From: Acidobacterium sp.
GTDB taxonomy: Bacteria > Acidobacteriota > Terriglobia > Terriglobales > Acidobacteriaceae
Assembly (NCBI GenBank): GCA_003152595.1
Contig: PMAM01000345.1
Location: forward strand, 1-42,879
Reading direction: 5' to 3'
DNA: 42,879 nt
The notes beneath the pieces were generated by a model that did no database searches, was not told the DNA's origin, and worked only from the letters and a program-made list of their open reading frames with translations. Positions 28,075 to 35,455 of this stretch are shown one piece after another; the stretch's first letter is position 1; every line of letters begins with the position of its first letter. Both the position numbers and the translations under genes were made by a program.

Positions 28075-29535
28075 ATGAATTTATCGAGACGAGCTTTTGC
28101 CAGGAGTTGCACACTCACCGCCACCGGACGTGCCCTTGTGGGCGCGCTGCCAGGTCTGGCTCAGGTGCAGGGAGAACACTTCAACACTGCGACCAACCAT
28201 CCGGTGCCGGCCATCCAGGATATTGAAACTACCGAACAGAAGAACGCACGCATGCAGTGGTTCCGCGAGGCGCGCTTCGGGATGTTTATCCACTGGGGAC
28301 TGTACTCCATTCCTGCCGGGCGATGGGATGGCAAGGAGGTCCCGGGAATTGGCGAGTGGATCATGAACCGCGCCTCCATCCCGGTGGCGCAGTACCAGGC
28401 ACTCGCTGCCCAGTTTAATCCCACCCGGTTCAGCGCCGCCGGGATCGTCGGCCTGGCAAAATCCGCCGGCATGAAGTACATCGTGATCACGTCGAAGCAT
28501 CACGATGGTTTCGCGATGTTCGACTCGCAGTCGAATCCGTTTAACATCGTTCAGGCAACGCCGTTCAAACGCGATCCTCTGAAGGAACTTGCCGCGGAGT
28601 GCCGCCGGCAGGGCCTCAAACTGGGCTTCTATTATTCGCAGGATCAGGACTGGACTGCGCCGGGCGGAGCGGCCTATAAGACCGGCGATCACCAGCCTCC
28701 GACATTTCATTGGGACCCCGCTCAGAATGGCAGCTTCGCCGCCTACCTTGAAACCAAGACGATCCCGCAGATCCGGGAGCTGCTGACGAACTACGGTGAT
28801 TTTCCTGCGATCGTGTGGTTCGATACTCCTACAAAGGACATGACCCCGGAACTGGCCGGCAAGATTGTAACGGTCCTCAATCAGCATCCAAAACTAATCT
28901 GGAACAATCGCCTTGGCGGCAGTTATCAGGGAGACACCGAGACCCCCGAACAATACATTCCGGCTCGCGGCTATCCTGGTCGCGACTGGGAGTCGTGCAT
29001 GACGATGAACGACACCTGGGGCTACAAGGTCGACGACACCAATTTCAAGAGTACAGAAACCCTGATCCGAAACCTGATCGATATTGCCAGCAAGGGTGGA
29101 AACTACCTCCTGAACATCGGCCCGGAGGCAACCGGGGAGGTACCCCAACCCGAAGTGACTCGGCTCCAGGAGATGGGCAGATGGCTGGCGGTTAATGGTG
29201 AGGCAATCTATGCAACCCGGCCCACGCTTTTTGGGGACGAAGCCGGCTCGTTTTCCTCGACCGAAAAGGATGAGGACGGGAAGCCAAAGTTCATTCCCAG
29301 CTGGAAGTGGAGATCGACGACCACCTCTAACCGGATCTACATTCACCTTTTCGAGTGGCCGGGCGCCACGTTCCACCTGGACAGGCTGCCGCGCCAGGTT
29401 ACCGGAGCCTACCTGCTGGCGGATTCCTCCCGTAGTCCACTGAAGGTTACTCGAACTGCAGAAGGTGTAGACGTCGCCGTTCCTGCGACGGCGCCTGATC
29501 CGATTGCGAGCGTGCTGGTATTGAAGACGGAATAG
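28075..29535 (+). CDS. GH29 alpha-L-fucosidase, exported
   Basis: 486 residues with a Tat-type signal (NLSRRAFARS) and a GAGGG ribosome-binding site. The GH29 fold starts with WFREARFGMFIHWGLYS and continues with KYIVITSKHHDGFAMFDS (the HHDGF signature), RQGLKLGFYYSQDQDW and the nucleophile Asp250 in AIVWFDTP. GGNYLLNIGPEATG is also typical. A C-terminal beta domain (about 385-486) closes it. The enzyme releases terminal alpha-L-fucose from glycans such as xyloglucan, pectin or other fucosylated polymers. The convergent fucU and fucP-like genes strengthen the fucose assignment. The acid/base residue, which varies in this family, cannot be named. Confidence 0.94.
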   Translation: MNLSRRAFARSCTLTATGRALVGALPGLAQVQGEHFNTATNHPVPAIQDIETTEQKNARMQWFREARFGMFIHWGLYSIPAGRWDGKEVPGIGEWIMNRASIPVAQYQALAAQFNPTRFSAAGIVGLAKSAGMKYIVITSKHHDGFAMFDSQSNPFNIVQATPFKRDPLKELAAECRRQGLKLGFYYSQDQDWTAPGGAAYKTGDHQPPTFHWDPAQNGSFAAYLETKTIPQIRELLTNYGDFPAIVWFDTPTKDMTPELAGKIVTVLNQHPKLIWNNRLGGSYQGDTETPEQYIPARGYPGRDWESCMTMNDTWGYKVDDTNFKSTETLIRNLIDIASKGGNYLLNIGPEATGEVPQPEVTRLQEMGRWLAVNGEAIYATRPTLFGDEAGSFSSTEKDEDGKPKFIPSWKWRSTTTSNRIYIHLFEWPGATFHLDRLPRQVTGAYLLADSSRSPLKVTRTAEGVDVAVPATAPDPIASVLVLKTE

Positions 29536-29579
29536 AAGCGATCAGCTCAGACGGTTCTGCCGGCGGGATTCCGGATTCT

Positions 29580-29969
29580 TCAGCTCGACTCCAGAATCAT
29601 GTTGGCGTATTGAATCGTATCTCCGGTGCGGATGAGGCCAATCACCTGGGGGACGCGCTTCTTGAACTCAATGTGAGGTTCAAACTGGACCTCGAGTCCC
29701 GACATGGCCTCAGCGAACTCACTCACGATGGCGGGAGAATTGTTGGGCCGGAATTCCTCCGCCATCGTAATCTGCCCAATCGTGAAGTTCAGGCGTATTG
29801 CTCGCAGAACGTCGAGGACGCGGGGGATGTCGTCGACCAGAGCCAGGTCCACCGTCTCGATGGTGGGCCAGTAAGGGAATCCGCGGTCGGTAATGAGGAG
29901 CGTGTTGGTGTGGCGGACGCGACTGAGCAGGGAATTGATTTGCGGATTGAGGATTCCGGTGCGGACCAT
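29580..29969 (-). CDS. RbsD/FucU family sugar mutarotase
   Basis: 129 residues. Recognised by the start GILNPQINSLLSRVRHTN with His20, ITDRGFPYW with Asp28, and the end RTGDTIQYANMIL, matching the conserved RTGE-x-xPYANIIL of RbsD/FucU. These cytoplasmic enzymes interconvert pyranose anomers or ring forms of ribose or fucose. Context (alpha-L-fucosidase downstream, fucP remnant 2 nt upstream) favours L-fucose over ribose; the C-terminal motif by itself looks more RbsD-like. An AAGAGAGG Shine-Dalgarno overlaps the end of the permease gene. Confidence 0.85.
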   Translation of the reverse strand: MVRTGILNPQINSLLSRVRHTNTLLITDRGFPYWPTIETVDLALVDDIPRVLDVLRAIRLNFTIGQITMAEEFRPNNSPAIVSEFAEAMSGLEVQFEPHIEFKKRVPQVIGLIRTGDTIQYANMILESS

Positions 29970-29971
29970 AC

Positions 29972-30391
29972 TTATGCCTCTCTTGCCGTCAATGCAGAAG
30001 GGTCTGATTTGACCAGCCGCATATCAGCAAAGGAATAGAACGCGATCAACACGTAGGCCAGAGCCGGGACGGCGTAAGCGGCCGCCAGGCCTCCAAAGTG
30101 AATCGAAAGCAGACCCATCACCGGCGTCAGGACGGCGCCACCAATGATCGCCATCACGATCAGGGAGGCGCCGAGTTTGGCTGTCTCACCCAGGCCCCGA
30201 ATCCCCTGAGCGAAAATCGTCGGGAACATCAGCGACATGAAGAAGCTCGTCAGCAGTAGCGCGATCATGCCTGTCCAGCCCGGGAACAAGGCCCCAACAG
30301 CGGCCAGCACCGTGTTGATCACCGCATAAATCGCCATCAGCCGGCTGGGCTGCACAAAACGCATCAGCCAGGCGGAAAAGAAACGGCCCAT
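29972..30391 (-). pseudogene. fucP-like MFS sugar permease, 3' remnant
   Basis: About 139 residues of the C-terminal third of an FHS-family (L-fucose:H+ symporter type) permease: GRFFSAWLMRF, PTIFAQGIRGLGETAKLGAS and GGAVLTPVMG are typical, with four transmembrane helices. Full-length members have about 400-440 residues and 12 helices. The frame continues a few codons beyond the apparent Met at 30391, then the sequence no longer resembles the family, and no N-terminal part is found anywhere in the window. The break coincides with the edge of the defence region, so an insertion or deletion probably removed the 5' part. The remnant is unlikely to transport sugar. Confidence 0.8.
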
Positions 30392-30516
30392 CCCGGAGTC
30401 GTCAAAGACAGTGCATTTTGTGGATCGGATTGTCGATCGGAATCGGATCTGTTTGGCGTCGAGTGAGGCAGGGATGGCTCAAAGCGGGGAAGTCCTTCCC
30501 AAGCCGCCCGAAGAGA

Positions 30517-32070
30517 CTAGACGTAGAACTTGAGTGGTTGCTTTTCCGCATCACGAGCTGATCCCATGGTCAACACATTGCCCACCTTGTTCGCAAATCG
30601 TATGGTGACCGGGAGTCCGTCGTTGTAATTGCAAGCGTTGTAGTTGATCTTTGTGAGACCCATGATGTCGGCTAGGACCGTGCGAATGTGAGGGCGCCTT
30701 CCCGTGCTACGCAGAACGGTGATCGACAGCGGGTTCGGTGTTTCAGGGCCGATATAGGTATCAAGCCTGGGCACAAAACCGTTCGTCCACAGCAGGGCGT
30801 TGCGGTCGTTGAGGATAATGGCGGTTCCGCGCAATACCGGATAATCACCGTCGCGGAACAACTTGGACTCGCCGTGCGTCTCCTTGATGCGGACGCCAAC
30901 GACATTGGTACCTTTCGGCGCGGCCTTCTTGAAGGCTTTCCATTCTTCCTCGTTGAAGGTCGTTCGTCCGTGTATAAAGAATTCTTTCGGCGGCGCGCCG
31001 TGCTTTTCCTTGAATGTTTCGAGCACCTTGGCTATCAGACTTTGTGCCTCTTTTGGCTGAAGGTGAAATTCATAGTCCCCGGTTTTCCATGGGCCGTTTG
31101 CGCCCCGAAATACAACGGCGTCACTCTCATTGAGAAACATTTGCGCCGCGCAACAAGCGTGTTCCTGCGGGTCGTTCGGAATCATCTTGAAGACAAGCCC
31201 GATATAGCAAACGCCCGGTCTGACGTGGGCCAGCTTCCACGGCGGTTCCGGTTGAGTCTTGTAGTAAAGCCCGGTCGCCAGATTCCACGCCACCGTTGCA
31301 GGGTCTTGTAACCCTCGGATCGGATAGCCCGCGCTGTTCAGGAATCTGTCGGGTGCCAGTGTCGTCTCGCGGATAAGTTGCGAGGTGTGTCCGAGTTTGA
31401 GCAACCGCGCCTTCACCTGGCGGTGAAAATCCGGCACGTCGTCGAAGATATCTTCGGCGGTCTGGTCAATGACCCCCTGAAACAGCGGAAGGTCGGTTTT
31501 TTCTTTCTGGTTCTTGCCGAATTCACCCTTTGTCAGTTCGAGGCCGGTGCGTCGCGCCAGCGGCTTGCAACGTTGGAAGATGATCTCGGGGAGAATGAAC
31601 ATCCAGACATCGACCGTCTTTTCCTCGTTCTTGTCATAGCGTTCGATTTCACCCACGTAGAGGTCTACCGCCTTGCGTACCGCCTCGTGCTGGTTCGCCG
31701 TGTGCGTGGCGTCGTCGAGCGTCTTGTAGTCGACCGTGCGCTGGACAAACTCGCCGGGACTGATCATGATGCTGAACGCTTCTTCCAGTCCCGGAAAATT
31801 CGAAAGGTGCAGTCTGTGTTCTTTGTCGGTCTTCTTGCGCGGCGGCACGGGAACGAAACCGCCAAGCGCAATGGCCCAGGTCCGAAAATACGAAAGCCCG
31901 TCCTTCGTTCCTATGACTCCGACGGAAACCTCACGCGGACGCGTGGGACCACTGTGCGGCCCGTAGAGGAAAAGCCCGTCCTTCGGATGGTCGCTGGTCT
32001 GCCCGTGGCCGAAAGACAATTCCGGCTCGTCGATATGGATGACGTTGAGGTTTTTTTTAGGCAGTTCCAT
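30517..32070 (-). CDS. Short prokaryotic Argonaute (MID-PIWI), SPARTA partner
   Basis: 517 residues from ATG 32070; the longer frame to 32280 would cover the APAZ gene in another frame and looks artefactual. The N-terminus has ELSFGHGQ and DGLFLYGP, the typical entry of short pAgo proteins. A MID part (about 110-260, with WMFILPEIIFQRCKP) precedes a PIWI domain (about 260-517, GLVFKMIP, FFIHGRTTFNEEEW, VVGVRIKE). There is no N or PAZ domain. In this class the DEDX slicer residues are degenerate; I do not see an obvious intact tetrad. The protein loads a guide and recognises target DNA for its TIR-APAZ partner. It overlaps that gene by 14 bp. Codons 5-7 lie in an A8 tract. Confidence 0.88.
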   Translation of the reverse strand: MELPKKNLNVIHIDEPELSFGHGQTSDHPKDGLFLYGPHSGPTRPREVSVGVIGTKDGLSYFRTWAIALGGFVPVPPRKKTDKEHRLHLSNFPGLEEAFSIMISPGEFVQRTVDYKTLDDATHTANQHEAVRKAVDLYVGEIERYDKNEEKTVDVWMFILPEIIFQRCKPLARRTGLELTKGEFGKNQKEKTDLPLFQGVIDQTAEDIFDDVPDFHRQVKARLLKLGHTSQLIRETTLAPDRFLNSAGYPIRGLQDPATVAWNLATGLYYKTQPEPPWKLAHVRPGVCYIGLVFKMIPNDPQEHACCAAQMFLNESDAVVFRGANGPWKTGDYEFHLQPKEAQSLIAKVLETFKEKHGAPPKEFFIHGRTTFNEEEWKAFKKAAPKGTNVVGVRIKETHGESKLFRDGDYPVLRGTAIILNDRNALLWTNGFVPRLDTYIGPETPNPLSITVLRSTGRRPHIRTVLADIMGLTKINYNACNYNDGLPVTIRFANKVGNVLTMGSARDAEKQPLKFYV

Positions 32071-33472
32071 CGGTCTCACCCTCTGAGTTGAACAGGCCCA
32101 GCGTGGAGTCGTCGGTTTCCTCCGCGTCGTCTTCCATCCTCTCCGGCAACACGGTCGTGACCGGCGACGTGAACGCGACCGGCCTCGAATCAAGGGTGAT
32201 GGCGCAAGCGGCGGAGAGAGGCACGGTAATATGCGAACACTCTCCCGAGAGCAGTTCAAGATAAGCCATGAGGCGGCCATGCCATGTGTTATTGCGCCAG
32301 CCCTTGCAGATGGTCCGTCGTAAACGATGCTGTATTGCGCTGTCCCCGATGACGGAACCGGCTCGATTGCCCGCGGCGAGTTCAGCGAACAACACGCGGG
32401 CTTTCAGCTTGAAATGCAGATACGGCCAGAAGGCCGGTGTTGCTGACATGCCATATTGCCACACGCGGCCACCGGCGGCGTTGCGCAGCATGGAGGACCG
32501 GCGCTTGCCTTGACGGCCCCAGGAAATCTTCTTGCCCAACGGCGTCTGCGCATCGCCGATGTGGAACGCCGTCTGCGTCGCAAAAAGGTACTCGTACAAC
32601 CCCTTTGAGCGGCAGAAATTTTCCCATGCGCGGCGGAACATGGAGAACACAAGGTTTTTTGCCTCGCGTGGCTCTATGTCCGGTGATTGACCGCCGCAAT
32701 CAATGAAGTCAAGCAACCTATGTTCGGAATGGATTTCAAACGGGGCAACCTCGGCGAAGTCGCGCGCAACTTCCTCCGACGACGCGAATGAAAAGAAACC
32801 GCGCTGGTAGACCTCGGCGGGTAGCGTGCTTTCACGGCACGTTTGCTCCATCAATTCGAGGTTGATTGGCCCCGGAGGAGAGTAGTAACGAACTGTCTCG
32901 GGGAGGCTGGCGACGCGAAGCCAGTTGGACGTTAGGACCTCCGGCTTTTTCTCGACTTTGATCGCCAGCCGCCTTCGATAGTTCTCCCAATTCGGATTGA
33001 TCGCGGGAGTGGGCGTGCGCGGCACGTTCTGTTTTTCGAAGGTGTCGAGCAGGTCATGCAGACCCCTGGCCCAGCTACCCAGAAAATCGACCCATTGAAG
33101 TTCGCCAATGCCGAACAGCTTTTTGAATACCTCAAGGCGAAGCGGAATGACGAATCGCTTGTCTTTCAACTCCTTCGCAACATCCGAAGCGATTCCGATT
33201 TCCTCTTGGACACCGGGCTTGTCTAGGGTAGCGTCGCGGCAACACAGGAGCATCTTCACGGCTTGACTCTGCAACGTCCCCGTAATCTCCCTTCGCCAGC
33301 GATCACCCGCTTCAAGGGAAAGAATGTCCGCAAAAACGATGTACCCTGCGGCCTCGAGGCGCGGAGCGAGCCACAGCACAAAGTCATCGTCCTCGGGGGT
33401 AGCCTTGCTGATGAACACGAGATTTCGCGTTTTTGGGTTTGCGCTCTCATCCGCGTTGTGGGAGGTTGACAT
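32057..33472 (-). CDS. TIR-APAZ NADase subunit of a SPARTA defence system
   Basis: 471 residues. Residues 15-150 form a TIR domain: NLVFISKATPEDDDFVLWLA, AGYIVFAD, GDRWRREI and VQEEIGIA with Glu90/91, a likely NADase catalytic site. The remaining part (about 160-470) fits the APAZ region that accompanies short pAgos; it is less conserved and assigned partly by context. In SPARTA systems (TIR-APAZ with short pAgo), guide-directed recognition of invader DNA causes oligomerisation and depletion of NAD(P)+, stopping infected or plasmid-bearing cells. The gene is upstream of pAgo and overlaps it by 14 bp, so a stoichiometric complex is expected. A TATTGT box 7 nt before the ATG suggests a leaderless mRNA. 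Confidence 0.87.
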   Translation of the reverse strand: MSTSHNADESANPKTRNLVFISKATPEDDDFVLWLAPRLEAAGYIVFADILSLEAGDRWRREITGTLQSQAVKMLLCCRDATLDKPGVQEEIGIASDVAKELKDKRFVIPLRLEVFKKLFGIGELQWVDFLGSWARGLHDLLDTFEKQNVPRTPTPAINPNWENYRRRLAIKVEKKPEVLTSNWLRVASLPETVRYYSPPGPINLELMEQTCRESTLPAEVYQRGFFSFASSEEVARDFAEVAPFEIHSEHRLLDFIDCGGQSPDIEPREAKNLVFSMFRRAWENFCRSKGLYEYLFATQTAFHIGDAQTPLGKKISWGRQGKRRSSMLRNAAGGRVWQYGMSATPAFWPYLHFKLKARVLFAELAAGNRAGSVIGDSAIQHRLRRTICKGWRNNTWHGRLMAYLELLSGECSHITVPLSAACAITLDSRPVAFTSPVTTVLPERMEDDAEETDDSTLGLFNSEGETDGTA

Positions 33473-33479
33473 CGCCGCT

Positions 33480-33485
33480 ACAATA
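33480..33485 (-). promoter_or_regulatory. Candidate -10 box of the SPARTA operon
   Basis: TATTGT on the minus strand ends 7 nt before the ATG of the TIR-APAZ gene. Transcription would begin at or next to the start codon, giving a leaderless message. The -35 (TTCTTT at 17 bp) is weak. Confidence 0.35.
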
Positions 33486-33768
33486 CCCCATTAAGGCCTT
33501 GCAAAGAACTGGGCTGCCGATCTTTTGCATCGGTCTGATTGCAAGTGTAGCGGTTTGGCCCTGGCAGACACTTAGGTCTTGCTAAACGGGAAGAATTTAG
33601 CGACCTTCCGGGAACATAGTTGATCTCAGCGAGTGCGAAATCGCCAAGGCACTCACCGAGGCGTTTTGATCCCATCTGCAATTGTCAGGTTATCGCTCGG
33701 GAAACCGCAACAGATGGGCGACGGAGACCACCAAGAGCAAGGGCCGAAGGCTGCCAAAGAAACTTAGC

Positions 33769-33815
33769 GGTGGAAGCGACGAAGACCGCCGGCGGCGGGA
33801 GCGACGAGGACCGCC
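33769..33815 (+). repeat. Two imperfect 22-bp tandem repeats
   Basis: The unit GGTGGAAGCGACGAAGACC at 33769 recurs at 33794 as GGCGGGAGCGACGAGGACC, each continuing with GCC; three bases differ and the period is 25 bp. No function is evident. Confidence 0.6.
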
Positions 33816-33924
33816 CAGAATGTCGTGCCGGCGCGCGTCTTTTCAGGATGATGCGTGCGCTCGTTTTTTGTTATGAGGTGGGTGGTGTGTGCGCCGCGGT
33901 TTGGCTGGAGTAGGGCTCACGGCC

Positions 33925-33944
33925 GGAGGGCACGACCACCCTCC
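33925..33944 (-). terminator. Hairpin downstream of the nuclease-like gene
   Basis: GGAGGG pairs with CCCTCC around an 8-nt loop, about 50 bp after the stop of the minus-strand nuclease-like gene. No T tract follows, so the terminator role is tentative. Confidence 0.35.
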
Positions 33945-33995
33945 GTGCTCCGTTTGGATGTGGTGCGGGGATTCAGCCACACCACGCCCGAGAGC

Positions 33996-35342
33996 TCAGT
34001 TCCATTGGCCACCCTCCCCCTCACAGGTCCAGACTCCGTATCTTTCTCCGATGGACGGGCCCATCTTTCTGAGCAACTCACATTCTTCCACGAGAGTTTC
34101 CGGTGAGAGCAGTTCGTAAACCAGGCGGGCGATGTCCGCGGGAGGAAGTTGGCAGACGAACCCCTCTTTCCGCAGGATGAACGAAGCCTCATTTTGTGTC
34201 GCGGCCATGGCTTCCTTGCCCGCGTGATCGACCGCCCAGCCCGCCGCGTAGAAATACCCGAGCACCTGAAGGAGGTTGATAGATGTGGTGTAGGCCTTGG
34301 CTCCAATCACCAGGTCAACGCAGGTTCGATCGTCCAGCGGAAAGACGGTGAGAGGCGCGGCATTGGGCACGAACTGAATGATGTCGATCGAAGAGGCGGT
34401 AATTACCAGCTCATCCCCCCACCCTTCGCGGGCGCCGATCACCTCCTTTCTTTTTGCGGCCTGCTCGGAGAAATCCCGCAGACTGGAAAAATCCGCGCAC
34501 TCGACATAGCAGTGCGGCGCAAGCAACGCTGCACTCCACCCCTTGGCCCCGGCCTCTGCCAAAAGGTCGCGCAGCCCTCCCAGGTGATTCTTCGGGGTCA
34601 CGGGCAAGACTCCGGAGATCACGGATTTTCCCTCCACGACGCCACTTCCCGAAGTTAAGACACCGGCAGCGTCGCGCAGAATCTGTTTTTGGCGAATGAG
34701 GCGCCGGCTTTTCGCGTTCCCGCTCTTCACCTCAATCAACTCCACATCCCCATTGTCATGGATGGCAGTGACGTCCCCGATGGCGATCGAATTGGTCACC
34801 GCATTGAAGATGGCTCTTCGGTTCGCCGAGTCGTTTATGGCCGCCCAGTGGCCCAACTCGGCGACGGTGCCCTCGGCGAGAATGGTCTGCTTCACCGGGT
34901 GGGAGCAAAGGATGCGCGTCGTGAACCGATCATAGTCGAAGGCCCGCCACGCCATGCCATCCCCGATTTGCCGTATGGCATTGGCAATCAAACCATGCAG
35001 TGTGATCTGCGACTGGATGAACTCCGCGGCACGATCGGGAAGATTAGCTTCGGCCGCGAGCTTCTCCTTGTAGCTCTTGATCGATTTCTCCTGAACCACG
35101 ATGTCTTCCAGCATATGAAGCTGCAGTTTGGAGAGAGCCAGCTTGTTGCTCTTCCGCTTTCGGCTGATCGACAGATAGCCCTCAAGGATATCGGGATACT
35201 CCGAGGTGGCAAGACGAACCATGCCTGCGGCTTCATGCGCCTTGCCCGGGTTGCCTCGGTTCACGCTCCATGAAAAGGCGCGCCGATACTTATTGCGCAA
35301 GCGTTCCGGATCGGACGCAGATTTATCTTTCTTCGGGCTCAT
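33996..35342 (-). CDS. PD-(D/E)XK nuclease-like protein of a defence region
   Basis: 448 residues from the ATG at 35342; the frame extends nine codons further, but a TATAAT box lies in that extension. The middle part carries a restriction-nuclease-like core: GDVTAI with Asp190 and, after a short turn, ELIEVKSG with Glu204 and Lys206, the D-(x)n-ExK pattern of the PD-(D/E)XK superfamily. The N-terminal 130 residues are helical and basic (KYRRAFSWSV, KRKSNKLALSKLQ). The C-terminal third is unrecognised. No named family fits. Its location between SPARTA and a DUF4365 gene suggests an anti-phage or anti-plasmid nuclease, which is an inference. It is on its own promoter and about 520 bp from SPARTA. 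Confidence 0.72.
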   Translation of the reverse strand: MSPKKDKSASDPERLRNKYRRAFSWSVNRGNPGKAHEAAGMVRLATSEYPDILEGYLSISRKRKSNKLALSKLQLHMLEDIVVQEKSIKSYKEKLAAEANLPDRAAEFIQSQITLHGLIANAIRQIGDGMAWRAFDYDRFTTRILCSHPVKQTILAEGTVAELGHWAAINDSANRRAIFNAVTNSIAIGDVTAIHDNGDVELIEVKSGNAKSRRLIRQKQILRDAAGVLTSGSGVVEGKSVISGVLPVTPKNHLGGLRDLLAEAGAKGWSAALLAPHCYVECADFSSLRDFSEQAAKRKEVIGAREGWGDELVITASSIDIIQFVPNAAPLTVFPLDDRTCVDLVIGAKAYTTSINLLQVLGYFYAAGWAVDHAGKEAMAATQNEASFILRKEGFVCQLPPADIARLVYELLSPETLVEECELLRKMGPSIGERYGVWTCEGEGGQWN

Positions 35343-35348
35343 TGGCGC

Positions 35349-35354
35349 ATTATA
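35349..35354 (-). promoter_or_regulatory. Consensus -10 box of a leaderless nuclease-like gene
   Basis: A perfect TATAAT on the minus strand stands 6 nt before the ATG at 35342, so transcription would start at the A of the start codon. No good -35 is found at 17 bp; TTGCAC occurs at 20 bp. Confidence 0.5.
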
Positions 35355-35455
35355 GGGCGACGAGCGCACGCGCGGTGCAACTCAGCGAATGTCGGCAATC
35401 CAATTGGACCTAGCTGCCATTACTGAAGCGGTTTCGGGCATGGCGGAACGATGGT

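Larger units (their letters stand above)
33486..33995. other. Intergenic region between SPARTA and the nuclease-like gene
   Basis: About 510 bp with no convincing gene on either strand. It contains an imperfect tandem repeat (33769-33815) and a hairpin (33925-33944). Short frames here lack ribosome-binding sites and show odd amino-acid composition. Confidence 0.45.

Noticed and set aside
32071..32280. 70-residue N-terminal extension of the Argonaute frame.
   Set aside because: It is Arg/Pro-rich, lies over the C-terminal coding part of the APAZ gene, and typical short pAgo sequence begins at ATG 32070.
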